From contig NC_079428.1 of the NCBI RefSeq assembly GCF_026213295.1, forward strand, positions 2,003,670 to 2,067,669: a DNA stretch of 64,000 nt. Reading direction: 5' to 3'. The DNA comes from Gadus chalcogrammus. Lineage: Eukaryota; Chordata; Actinopteri; Gadiformes; Gadidae. The notes beneath the pieces are model-generated. The model was not told where the DNA came from, did not search any database, and saw nothing but the letters and a program-made list of their open reading frames with translations. Positions 1 to 11,403 of this stretch are shown in pieces (the stretch's first letter is position 1; each line of letters starts with the position of its first letter). Made by a program: the position numbers and the translations under genes.

Positions 1-36
<36 letters not shown>

Positions 37-233
37 CCCCCTCTCTCTCTTTCCCTCCCCCCCTCTCTCTCTCTCCCTCCCCCCTCTCTCTCTCTCTCTC
101 CCTCCCCCCCTCTCTATCTCTCTCTCTCCCTCCCCCCCACCCCTCTCTCTCTCCCTCTCTCGTTCCCCCCCCCCTCTCTCTCTTTCTCTCTCCCCCCCCC
201 TCTCTCTCTCCCCCCCTCCCTCTCTCTCTCACA
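1..233. repeat. Polypyrimidine CT / poly-C repeat
   Basis: The window opens inside an almost pure C/T tract on the + strand, alternating (CT)n with runs of 5-10 C. It is clipped by the window edge, so its true length is unknown. The purine strand can form triplex DNA. The open frame on the opposite strand (RE/GGG-rich peptide) is only a translation of this repeat. Confidence 0.95.
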
Positions 234-1975
234 CATGTTAATGGATCCAACAGTCACCCTCCCTGGCCCATGCAAAACATGCCTACGTACCGCCCACCCC
301 CCAGGTACCTTGCGGTGTAAACCCGGCCAACTGCTGCGTCCTTTGTTCACGTCGGTCTTACGGCTATGGGGAGGGGGGGGGCGAAGCCAATGGTTGCGCA
401 CAAAAGGACTGAAAGCTTTGGCGGCGACCGCCACAGAGCCCACAACACAATGCCCGCGGCCGGTCCAGGAACTGAGTGCCGGATGGCTGGACTTCCTTTG
501 GCGGCTGTGGCCCGCCGATTGACTCGGCTGGCCGCCGCCGCCACCGCCGCCGCCGCCGCTGCAAGACGGCCCTGGTGATGCCAGCAGCACTCTGAGGAGA
601 ACATGTGGTTTATTGGTAAATTGAAAGGAAAAACAATCAGTGTGGATACAGTGGGAGCCTGACGTGCGTGGCATTTTGGGGAAAAGGGGGAGGATGTGTT
701 GTGCGTGGACTTGTGCGTCGTTACCAGACCGCATTGGACCATAGCTCAACCCGATGGAAAGAACGTATTTTATACGTAAAGTCTGACGGTCATTGCTGTA
801 TTTCAATGTGATTATATCGACCTAAAATTGGAACGATCATATGTTGAATTCTGGATATTTTTTGTGCATTTAAGTATTGGTGTAGGTATATGATAATAGT
901 ACACTTACAATATAACATAATAATACACTTGGATTACATTATTGTTTCACAGAATACAGCTTGTTATGCGTAGTATACTAATACTAAGTAAACTCATAAA
1001 ATATATTAAGTACAATTTTCAATATATTGGTTTTTCGCTTTGGAATATCTGTAGGCAGTTTGAAGGCCTTCCGAAGTCCAAGTGGGTGGGCGGACAGAGA
1101 GGTGGAAAGATCAGCAAGTTGCAGTTATTTCCAAAAGTCCTCCGCCGCAGCAACTCGTCTGGCCCTCGTGGAAAGGGGTTTCGATTCCTGAGCTGTTACA
1201 TCATGCATCTCTCCCGGCTAATAAGCCAACTAACATCGGAAACAAAGAGAGAGAAACAGAACAACACTTTGCTACTTTATTTTCATATTGAGTCGACATC
1301 TTTACTTTCCCTCAGCTCAACCTTCTTTGGATACAACTCCTCCTCAGACTGGTCGACTTGCTGATTTCCACCGGTAATATAAAAAGGTTCTCGGCGTTAA
1401 CTTGTATAAAGCGTGAAAAGGGTCGCCAACCAGCTGGGTAGCGTGGCGTAGCTTTCAGATGTTCTGAACAAATCTGGAAGGATCGATATTGCATTCCTTT
1501 CCGTGCTCAATGTCGCGGTATGCACTTCACGCCACAGTGCAGCATTAAGACACACTCTGAGTGCCATTTAACATTGTCTTTTAAGCGAAAAGCCATCACA
1601 TATTTCAACAAATTTCACAGATTGAAAGTTGTTGAGACTTCCAGATGGTGCAGCAGTGGGGGGAATAAGAAAGGGAAAAAAAGCAGTTCATTGATTTCCT
1701 GTTTGATATGACAAATAGCAAATATTTTCAACGTTGACAAATGGAGCAGAGGAGGATGGAACAGGAGGCATTCCAGTGTCTGGTCTGATTTCTAGTTTGC
1801 CGACATTGTTCAGGAAAATAGTCTTCTCAACCTGTTGCGCATCATTAAACACCTGTGTGCCCATTGACGTGCACCGATAAACTGCAGTCTAATAAATAAC
1901 AAGCTAATCAATGATAAAACTGGAATAAAAAACGACCATATATATTTTCAGATATCTCTATATACTATAATCATT
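234..1975. other. Unique intergenic/intronic sequence, no gene seen
   Basis: Mixed-composition sequence. About 240-740 is GC-rich and includes a short GCC-triplet run. About 760-1050 is AT-rich. Short open frames show no recognisable domain and no paired splice signals. I see nothing functional that can be supported here. Confidence 0.6.
531..560. repeat. (GCC)n trinucleotide repeat
   Basis: About ten GCC-like triplets with one ACC interruption. It produces alanine-, proline- or arginine-rich shadows in different frames and is not in a credible coding context. Confidence 0.85.
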
Positions 1976-2042
1976 TTGGTAATACTTTTTTTAGAGGGAT
2001 TTTGTCATTTAATGGATGTGGGTGGTAAGGGGGTATGGGGTG

Positions 2043-2458
2043 TTGGTGGTTGGGTGTGTTGGTGGTTGGATGTGTTGGTGGTTGGGTGTGTTGGTGGTTG
2101 GGTGTGTCGGTGGTTGGGTGTGTTGGTGGTTGGATGTGTTGGTGGTTGGATGTGTTGGTGGTCGGTTGTGTCGGTGGTTGGATGTGTCGGTGGTTGGATG
2201 AGTCGGTGGTTGGATGAGTCGGTGGTTGGATGTGTCGGTGGTTGGATGTGTCGGTGGTTGGATGTGTCGGTGGTTTGGTGTGTCGGCGGTTGGGTGTGTC
2301 GGCGGTTGGATGTGTCGGCGGTTGGATGTGCCGGCGGTTGGATGTGTCGGCGGTTGGATGTGTCGGCGGTTTGGTGTGTCGGCGGTTGGATGTGTCGGCG
2401 GTTGGATGTGTCAGTGGTATGGTGTGCCGGTGGTTGGATGTGTCGGTGGTTGGATGGG
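2043..2458. repeat. 16-bp minisatellite, 26 copies
   Basis: Twenty-six consecutive units of exactly 16 bp, consensus TCGGTGGTTGGATGTG, with no indel between units by hand alignment. Units 1-8 mostly begin TTGGTGG, units 9-15 TCGGTGG, units 16-23 TCGGCGG (unit 19 CCGGCGG), and the last three return to a TGG form. Because 16 is not a multiple of 3, every frame cycles through a 16-residue peptide (VGCVGGWMCRWLD-like on +, TSNHRHIQPP-like on -). The long overlapping open frames here are artefacts of a stop-free repeat. The G-strand has regularly spaced GG pairs that could form two-tier G-quadruplexes. Confidence 0.95.
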
Positions 2459-3071
<613 letters not shown>

Positions 3072-3161
3072 GGCTCAGGATGAAGATGAGAAATTAGCAC
3101 TGGGGTTAAGTAAAGCTTCAAGGTCCGGTCGTTACTGGGTCACAGAGGTTACGTCAAGCTG

Positions 3162-3269
<108 letters not shown>

Positions 3270-4261
3270 AAAGACACACGAGAAACATTTCGTCCTTTTC
3301 CATTAGTGTCATCTCTCCATTTGAGCAAACCCCCTCCCCAACCCCTAACAAGGGCGTTAATTGCGTAAACAGCCGCTGTGTATACCTTAAAGCATGTTGT
3401 GTGTTCAGGATGATCGCGGCCTTCTTGCGCATGAGAGGCAATTAGGAAACCAAGCAACACGGAGCTAACGTGCTTCCCCGTGTGCCAGGCGGAGACGAGC
3501 TGCAGGGGCAGCAACCTGACCGCTTCGGCCTCGCTGGCTAATCCGTCGCATTTTCTACGGTGTTTCGGTTCGGCCTGTTTGCGGCGGCGTTGGCGGCCGC
3601 TGAAACAGATGGGGTTTGAAGTAGGTCATCGGGGTCGCGTTTACTCTGGGCTTTTGTACAACAAGTGATGGATTCATCACTGGAGGCACTCGAGTTGAAG
3701 ATGGGAAACCTGTAATCGCTGAGTTTTGTGTGGTTTTGTGTGTCTTTGATTCCACACTTGGTGGTTTGTCCCTTGCTGTGCTTCCACACTGTTTGTTTGT
3801 TGTGGTGTTTGGTGGATAAAGGAGATGAGACAAAATTTGGAGGCAAGAGAGAGGCACGCTTTCGAGTTTATTTAGTTAAACCAAATGGTGAAGATAGCAA
3901 GTCAAACGTTAACGTAATGCCGCATTAAAATGCTTTCCAGTGCCAATTATTTTAGCAACAAGATGGTAAGTTGTTACAACAACAAACAAAACATCAAAAT
4001 ATCCTCTAAGTTGATAGATAAACGAATTACACTGAGTATTTGAAGGCCGTGGGAGACAAACAAAACCACTTGCTAACGTCTGTTCAACAATTGCAAGTAG
4101 GGAAACAAAAAGAAAATACAGAAGGCATGATTCTACTCTCAGACACACGGAGGACGACCCTATAATAAGAAACATGTCATGATTCCTGCAGCTTGCCTCC
4201 ATTTCTGCCAAGCTCTGCCTCGTAACCTCGCAGCCTATCAGCGGAGATAATGGATTGAATT

Positions 4262-4345
4262 AGCCACGCCTGAGTCTCGAACCCGGTACCTCCGTGGGAA
4301 CCCGATAGTGCCATGACAGTGACGTGCTCGCCCAGTTATTCACTG
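4262..4345 (-). other. Possible tRNA-like / SINE head remnant
   Basis: Read on the minus strand, the segment has GGTTCGAGACT, which matches the pol III B-box consensus (GGTTCRANNCY). About 50-60 bases upstream is a GGGCGAGCACGTCACTG stretch that could be a degenerate A-box. I could not fold it into a convincing tRNA cloverleaf and saw no clear SINE body, so this may be chance. The B-box is the only firm element. Confidence 0.25.
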
Positions 4346-4689
4346 GGAATCCAGTGAGCATAGGGGGGACCTTTGTCAGACGGATCCAGCGTTCCCAGCA
4401 AACGTTTGCTGCTAATTGGTTTATGCCATTTCCCGACGAGCTGGAAGTTATTTTTTTATAACGAGTAACTGAGACACCTCCTAGCATCAAAACGTGACGC
4501 AATTTCAGAGATCCCTAAACCCGACAAGGATATTGTATAACACAGAGGTAGAGAAAAATTTAGATAATCACGCAAATTTATAATCTTTATAATCTTTGCA
4601 ATATGTTGAAACGTGAATGAGCAAGGCTCCTTTCCTATGATGAATGCACCCTGAGACAAAAAAAAATATGATTTATGTCAGCCTATTAA

Positions 4690-4900
4690 CTAATGCATCC
4701 AACTGCTAGGCAGATATGAATCCTAATAAGCCTTTCCCTGCAGCCGGGTTTATACGGCAGGATGTGTAGCAGTATATCAAACCGCGGCCATTTGGTCTCA
4801 ATAACTCCATAATAAAGCCTGCATATAAACCATGAATAAATTCCCCCTTCGCCATTTTGACAGTGGCCATTCACACACTCAGGCCTCATCGTCGGCAATC
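4690..4900. promoter_or_regulatory. Candidate conserved non-coding element
   Basis: Low-repeat sequence with closely packed motifs: an AACCGCGG Runx-like site, several ATAAA/CATAAA homeodomain-like sites and TTTGACAGTGG with a TGACAG TALE-type core. The texture resembles vertebrate developmental enhancers, but there is no alignment behind this call. Confidence 0.22.
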
Positions 4901-5040
4901 ATATGCAACTCGCCAGAATCTAATGGTCCGGGAACCAGAGCCAAGCCTGAGTTTTATCTCCTTCTTGGGGGGAGAGGGGAGGACAAAAAAGGAGGAAGGG
5001 AACGAAGCACGGCGATGTGCTGTGTATCAGTCACATGACA

Positions 5041-5104
5041 AATTCCCTCCCTCTCTCTCCCCCTCTCTCTCCCTCTTTGGCTCTCTTCGCTCCCCCCCCC
5101 CCCC
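5041..5104. repeat. CT-rich tract ending in poly-C
   Basis: Imperfect CTCTCTCC repeats followed by a C run of about 14 bases. Simple-sequence low complexity. Confidence 0.85.
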
Positions 5105-5423
5105 TCTTATTTGAAAGTGAACTTCCTCTTCACAATCAGCGCAGAGAGTGGCTCGTTCTTTTGTTCTTCGTCAATCTCTGACCTTTCTCGGCGGCGCCCA
5201 CAATGTAATTGAGTGTCAAGCGGAGAAGCGTCTGGGGCCGCCCGGGGTCCCCGATTCCTCGCCTCACCCCTCAAGGGCCCCGGCTCCCATCGTTTGCGTT
5301 CGTCCCCTTAATGTGGGGGCCCCTCCGCCGACACCCCGACATCCAACGAGCGAAACACACGAGAGATAAACTACAATCAGGCGCTGATTGAATATCAGCG
5401 GCGAGGAATGGTGGGGTGGTGGA

Positions 5424-5445
5424 GGGGGGGGGGGGGGGGGGGGGG
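5424..5445. repeat. Poly(G) tract, 22 bases
   Basis: A continuous run of 22 G, one of fifteen G/C homopolymers of 18 bases or more in this window. Confidence 0.95.
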
Positions 5446-5449
5446 TTGT

Positions 5450-5720
5450 GGAAATTACAAGGGCTTAACTGTCAGACACGTATCCCTGCCAAATGTAATC
5501 AGAGCATAATGAATGTTTGCCCTTTACAGTGAGCAAGGCAGCAGCAAAGGGCCACAGAATCGGTTGTGAACTCGACGCTTCGCGGATCGCTACATTGCTG
5601 TGTCTCCGCTTGCCCTTAATGATGTTATTTCCCCCTGGGATTGTGGATCCTAGCGGTCTTTATACCTGACCCTTGACCCCAGCAGTGCTCTTAGGACAGT
5701 TGGTAGAACAATTTGTGTCT
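5450..5720. promoter_or_regulatory. Candidate conserved non-coding element
   Basis: Repeat-free block just after the poly(G) tract, with homeodomain-like cores (TGTAATCAGAG, CATAATGAATG, CTTAATGATG) and a TGACCCTTGACCC pair that resembles nuclear-receptor half sites. It lies about 70 bp upstream of the microexon candidate and could be an intronic or promoter-proximal regulator. Texture only. Confidence 0.22.
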
Positions 5721-5791
5721 GGATTGAAATTTGACGAGATGTACAGAGTTTGAAACTAATATGTGTGTTTTTTTATTTGCTTACGTTGCAG

Positions 5792-5829
5792 CTCTTGAAC
5801 TGTCTGGGAGGTGGCTTGAGTGCTGAAAG
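5792..5829 (+). CDS. Candidate 38-bp microexon
   Basis: A short segment is flanked by a full set of splice signals. ACTAAT at about 5754-5759 is a good branch-site match. It is followed by a T-rich polypyrimidine tract, TTGCAG acceptor (AG at 5790-5791), 38 bases, and a textbook AAAG|GTAAGT donor (GT at 5830-5831). Only one frame is open through it, reading LLNCLGGGLSAE plus two bases; the other two contain TGA. Length 38 is not a multiple of 3, so skipping would shift frame, or the exon may be untranslated. I do not recognise the peptide. The nearest other exon-like feature on this strand is about 18 kb downstream, so it could be an upstream 5' exon of the same gene or belong to another transcript. 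A chance arrangement of splice signals remains possible. Confidence 0.35.
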
Positions 5830-5831
5830 GT

Positions 5832-7180
5832 AAGTTTGAATTTATGTTTTAGGACTGTATTGTACACACACTCACTTGACTTGTCGGTAACACAACCGTT
5901 CCAACTGTCGGTACGCAGCAACATTTTAAACACAGTCCAATCAACTGCTGTCAATTACAGGTAGATCATTATCCAATCAGCCGTTGGCTCTTGGACAATA
6001 CTCTGTAGACTGCTTAGAAAAACACAGATTCACTCAGACCCCGATAAACAAGCTGTTAAGCAGCATAATGAAGTCATGGCGTTCATGGCTTCGAATTTAT
6101 TGGACCAATCCAGGTCTGTGCTAACACTGGACCAGAGTGGGCCACCCGGCCCTTCAGAGGGTGTGAGTGTGGAGAAGACCCTAGTGCCCCCACCCCCCTC
6201 CGAACTGTTTTCATTAGCCTGGTGCCAGAGAGGGCCGCCTTGGTGATCACGGATACCAGCGAGCCAATAAGGACTCGCACTGAACCGCGTCTGACAGAGA
6301 TAAATGGCACATCGCAGCGTCTGAAACCTATGTGCGTTGCCTCTGTTACACATTGACTTTTTAGCATCGACGGAAGACAAGCGGACCGCACACAGACCCG
6401 AATAGGCTTTGTGGGGGTGGGGGGAGAGTACGGAGGTTATATGCGCCGGGTGTGCACGGTGTGTGACGCTGTGTTGCAAATGACACCAAATCCGCTTTCA
6501 TTCAGATGTGTTGTGTGTTTGCTCCTGTGTGAATGTTCCCGTTTTAAACCAAAACAGATCTTTGAACAAACGATAAGCCGCTTGTACAGTGTGGCCATAT
6601 AGCTTATTATGCGTACTTGGATGACGAAGCACAATGTATCAGAGGAATGTGGTGCCTCCAGACATGTTTGCGTAACATATCCCATGAATGTTTAATTAAT
6701 AGTTCTGGCATCCAGACTTTTAAGTGGACCATGTCTACTTGATTAAGGGTTTCAAAACAACAACAGCACTTTTTGTCCTCCCTTTCCCTTCAAAATGACT
6801 GTAGCCAGCCGTTGTACATAATAAAGTTACCTGGCTACAGTTTTCAGATCGACCATGAACTTCCAAACGAATTAAAACCATTTCAAACCAAAAAGGCAAA
6901 CTGAATAATGAACATTAAAACGACAATTACTGCACTGCAATGAATAATGTTTTGCGGCGCTCATTTTTAAAGACCAGTGTCGGCCTCACTTAAAGACATA
7001 TTTCAGTAAGTAATCGGCGGGCATTTGTTCCCCCACGCGTCTTCAGTTTCATCGGATCATAGCGCAGGCAGGTTGGTGAGTCGGAGGCTTAATTAGTGAC
7101 AGGCCTCTGACGCGTCAGGCGTGGTTAGTCTGACGCTCCTGTCTATCCCTTTTGTTTGGTAGGCTGCCCCTTGCGTCACC
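5832..7180. other. Unique sequence downstream of microexon candidate
   Basis: Mostly repeat-free. If the microexon is real this is intron. It includes a small inverted repeat (6798-6808 with 6831-6841, 11-bp arms) and AT-rich stretches such as 6690-6730. No further exon pair was found. Confidence 0.45.
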
Positions 7181-7181
7181 T

Positions 7182-7187
7182 CTGTGT

Positions 7188-7222
<35 letters not shown>
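7182..7222. repeat. (GT)n microsatellite
   Basis: About 40 bp of TG repeats with one C interruption, followed by about 230 bp of decayed GTGTGCG-rich sequence up to about 7450. Confidence 0.95.
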
Positions 7223-7223
<1 letters not shown>

Positions 7224-7517
7224 ACCACATAAGGTTGTGTGAAATGAATATGCGTGTGTGTTGTGCTACGTTGGTCGATTCCAGGGTGTGTGGCCATACA
7301 TAGAGGAGGCATATGTGTGCGTGTGCATCTGGGGTAAGTGTGTAGAAGCATGTAGAGTGGAGTGTACCACGTCGGAAGTGTGCGCGTGCATGTGCGAGCG
7401 TGCATGGGCATGTAGGTGTGAGCAGGGGGTGTCTCCGGCGTGTCTGTAGATGTGATGGATGAAAGGCGCTTTGAGGAGCGACTGGGAGGGAAAGGTCTTT
7501 CCCACACCACCCACACA

Positions 7518-7637
<120 letters not shown>

Positions 7638-8389
7638 GTGTTCTCCTCACCCTCGCCCCATAGCACACCTCTCTGCTCTCCACAGCATTCTCCCGCCTCT
7701 TCCCTTTCTCCCTATCTTCTGACTCATTTTGACTCCCCCCCCTCTCTCGCTCTCCCTCTTTATCTCTCCCTCCTGACCGTCTCTTCGTGGCGCCTGCCGC
7801 CGCCCGCCCCCTGACCAGCTTCCGAGCCACGTTTTCCCTGTCGATCGCTCTTCATCTGCCCCTCGTTTTGTGCCTCCCATACTGAGCTCCCATTGGCGCC
7901 TGTCCTCTCTCATTGGTGGCTTCTGCTTTCACCCTCCCTCCCTTCTACTGTATGTCTCTCATCCCACGATCTCTCTCGCTCTGTGTTGCACCCTCGCTTC
8001 CCTCATCCCATCACTCACCTCTCCTCTCCTCTCTGCGCTCTGCGATTCTGGTGGACCAAGTGTCACTCAAACTGTTTCCATTACTTGCGGCCCCTTTCCT
8101 CTACTGGCATAGTTTCGCTCTTGCCGTTGTGGATCGCCCGGATGTCGATTGTGACACAGTGACACAATTCAAAGGCAAGCCTTGGCCAGAGCTTTGCGAT
8201 TCGCTGGGAGACACCACTGCATATCGGGGCAAGAATTCAGTTCAAGTTGATAGTCACAAGAAACCTATTTGCGCTGCGAGTGTGGGATTCCTCTTGGCGC
8301 TTGAGTTTCTTTTTTCGTGTCCACACCTTTTTACAAGGCTAGTACAACAGAAAGCTGCAATTGAAAAAGGTTTCTTCAACAACATCATT

Positions 8390-8790
8390 ACCAGCTTCCA
8401 TAAGATACTCAAGACTCACTTGTTCAGCTGGACTCTGCTTAGCCTCCCTCCCTACCCCCCCACCACCACTTCTTCTTTGTTATTCTCCTGAAAACACCCC
8501 TCTTAATGACTTATTGTATGTGAGTACATCCTGGCACACAATCTATGCACTTATTGTGTGTTGCTTGTCCTGGCTTAAAAAATAGTACTTAGAGCCGTGT
8601 AGCAACTTATCCTAGCCTTCTCTGTTGTATACGACGAATGGGTAAACCTCGTGATTGTAAGTGCCTGGCACTTACAGCTGTACCGACAGCGATATACTGT
8701 TGTTTCGCTTTCATCTGACAAATGTACTTATTGCAAGTCGGTTTGGATAAAAGCGTCGGCTGAATGCCTTAAATGTAAAACGTAAAATCA
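8390..8790 (+). mobile_element. Decayed LINE/SINE 3' tail (fish family)
   Basis: The block ends with GTCGGTTTGGATAAAAGCG then TCGGCTGAATGCC and AAATGTAAAACG. This closely resembles a 3' tail I know as very common in teleost genomes (GTCGCTTTGGATAAAAGCG, then TCTGCTAAATG), associated with non-LTR elements and SINEs that share their tails. Upstream, a frame reads ILKTHLFS, similar to the degenerate end of a LINE-type ORF, followed by TTATTGTATGT-type 3'UTR. The exact clade (Rex/L2-like) is inferred, and the 5' boundary is uncertain. Confidence 0.7.
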
Positions 8791-9429
8791 TTTGGGACAA
8801 CATTATCTTTTCTGCAAGCATAGGAAAATGATTTAGTCAAAACGAAAACGTGGTCCTTGACAGAAAATATGCGCTAGGATTTAGTTTTTGATACATTTAC
8901 CCAGGTGTTTAGGGACAAAGAAAAAAAATGTGACATTAAATTATCTGTTTAATGACATTAAACATACAATAAACGTATGGCTTAAACATTTTATAGTTTT
9001 ATTCATTCAGGATAACGTGATCCCACAAAGGCTTGCCTTCCACTTTGTACATCTCTGGTCCATTTCCAAACACCCCCGGGCCTTGTGACAGCAGTGTTCA
9101 GGTGCATGCCCGGAGCCATTTTTGTGGGGACATTTTTCCCAGCGAGCGCACCGCATGGTTTACCTTCAGACAGCAGCCATTGTGCCTTCTGGTTTTCCTC
9201 ACGCTATGTGAAGTCAGCCAAGGGAAGACACACACACACACTATTAAAACTGTTCCTTCTCAGAGCGGTTTCAAACCAATGCAGGCTCCCATTGAGCCTC
9301 ACGCAACTCAGTTCATCCTCAGGTAATTTTATGTTTTTTTCACGCCATGTACCCATGCTGTTGTTTTTCGAGAAAAAAAAAGAAAACTAATTACGTAACG
9401 CAATGTTCTCAAATTATCCGCACACGCAT
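8791..9429. other. Unique sequence, no gene seen
   Basis: AT-rich at 8800-9010, then ordinary sequence with a short CACACACA and one possible donor (CAG|GTAATT near 9321) that lacks a matching acceptor. Nothing else supported. Confidence 0.5.
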
Positions 9430-9671
9430 ATGAATTAGCGTGCCTTTTTTGAATGCTTCTCGCATGTTCCTCCACACGGCAGGGCCTAAACCGAGGTTGT
9501 GTCTGTGTTTCCGTGGATGACGAACTCATTGCATCGTCACCTTTCACATACATACAAATTAGCGTTCCTTTTCGAAGGCTTCTCGTGGTTCTTCATCACT
9601 TCAGGGCCTAAACCGAGGTTGTGTCGGTGTTTCCGTGGATGACGACTCACTGCACCGTCACCTTTCAGGGC
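9430..9671. repeat. Diverged tandem duplication, ~122-bp unit x2
   Basis: Two adjacent copies, about 9430-9548 and 9552-9671, with a 122-124 bp offset. Shared blocks include AGGGCCTAAACCGAGGTTGT and GTTTCCGTGGATGACGA. The centre is nearly identical while the first third is diverged. No inverted ends or target duplication were seen, so this is a simple local duplication rather than an identified transposon. Confidence 0.85.
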
Positions 9672-10021
9672 GCTTTATTTCCCTCTTCCTTCACCCTGAT
9701 GTGTAAGCGCTCCTCACGATTCTAAAGGCCCCTCGCTGCTATTGGTCCATAGACTCGGCGAGTGCCTCAGAAAGTGTCTCCTTGACTTGCGTGCACAACA
9801 GAAAGCCGGCGTCTCTCCCATCTGACTCCGCCTGCGGTGCAGTTTGCTTGATTATAATTCATCGTCTACTATTTGAAGAGCGCTGGCAGCTTGTTTGCCA
9901 TTGATTTTATTTACAGGCTTTCCATTTTTTTTATTTTTTTTACCCCTCCGAGCAAATCAGAGCAATTGTTTCCGAGTGCACGTGTGAATCAATGCCGTCC
10001 GGAAGAGCTCGCACTGGGAAG
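9672..10021. other. Unique sequence
   Basis: Repeat-free sequence with an AT-rich centre (9845-9945, including TTATTTTTTTTACC). Enhancer-like in texture, but no specific feature can be supported. Confidence 0.4.
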
Positions 10022-10165
10022 TGGGGGAAGGATGGCGGGGGTGGTGGTGATGGTGGGGGTGATGGTGGGGGTGATGGTGGTGGTGGGGGCGATGGTGGTG
10101 GTGGTGGGGGCGATGGTGGTGGTGGTGGGGGCGATGGTGGTGGGCGATGGCGGCGGCGTTGGGGG
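10022..10165. repeat. G-rich minisatellite (GGTGGTGATGG type)
   Basis: Degenerate tandem array of 12- and 21-bp variants built from GGTGGTGGTGGGGGCGAT. Runs of 4-5 G separated by short GGT spacers make this a strong predicted G-quadruplex former on the + strand. The P-rich minus-strand frames are repeat translations. Confidence 0.9.
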
Positions 10166-11403
10166 CCTTTTTTCTGCAAGCGCCGAGCTCAACGGCACCG
10201 ATTTATGTTTTAATTACGATGATCTGCTTAGAACCAGGAGCGGACCGGCGCGCTCCCGCAATCAGCGGCGAGCGGCACAGCCGCCCCCGTGCTCCTCGAT
10301 ACGCGGTGACACGCCGTCATCACGCCCGTCACCGCAACTGCCGCCGGAGCGCATCTCATCGGCGGTTAACCTTTCACTGCTGAATTAAGACGGTGTCAAC
10401 GCCGCGGTTGCTTTAGTGTTTATCACACACACACACACACACACACTTTCGCGATGTAAGAGGGACGCACTGAAGAGTACCGAGCGTTCACTTTGCCGAC
10501 GCCAAGTACACCTTCGAGTTTAATAACGCAGCTCCGAAGTCAAAGGAGAGCAGTGTCACGTACTGTCACGTACCGTGTGTGTATACGCGGACGGATGAAA
10601 GAGGAATTCACATCTTTCGGATTGCATCCGTAAAGAGCGGAGGAGAAACCTCCCTTACGACGGGAGGCTCGAGATCCGCGGACACGTATGCGGTGGCAGG
10701 GATATCTATTAAGGCATGGCAGATAAAAGTCGCAGTGTTTTTGCTTCTGTCAAGCTTCTTAAGTTGATGATGGCATCTCCGGCCTCAGCGGGGGAAAGGA
10801 TCCCTCGCTGTCAGGCAACAGCTGGCGAAGACAGCATGATGGGGAGGCCATGGACGAGTGAGCCGTCAAACCTCGGACTGTGACAGTATTTTGGCAAGCG
10901 CCGTTCGAAGAAGCTTGTCTCTTTATGCTGTCTGGGTAGGCCGTACACCGCATGGAACAATGATAATCGCGCAATTTTCCCACTCAAACGGAAGGAGTGT
11001 GTGTGTGTGTGTGTCATCATCCACCGCATGTGGCAGCAGAAACACTCAGGGAGGGCTGTTGAGGGATTGCTCGGGGGGGGGGGGGTGCGCAGGAATTAGC
11101 ATGAATGAAATTAATCGCCGGTCTCCTGGGATGATGACTCACTTGATGGGAGAATCAATGCAAAACGCTGTTCAACCAACGGTATCAGATAATAATAATA
11201 ATAATAAGGCGAATCAATCGCGGGAATGGAAAGCCGAGGACAATGTTCTCCTTGGCGAGATTGACTGCGTAGAACGGGAATTGGCCCGGTGAAGGGTGAG
11301 TTGCCTATCGGAGAGGTCAAAGCACCGGCCCCATCTCGGGACAATCATCGATACGTCAATGGCATCACTATTGTTGTCGCGGCACTTTCCGCAAAGCCCT
11401 AAT
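10166..11403. other. Unique GC-balanced sequence
   Basis: GC-rich with many CpG near 10160-10560. A short CA tract lies at about 10426-10446, a 13-base G run at about 11073-11085, and an (AAT)n stretch at about 11190-11207. No exon pair or known domain found. Confidence 0.45.
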
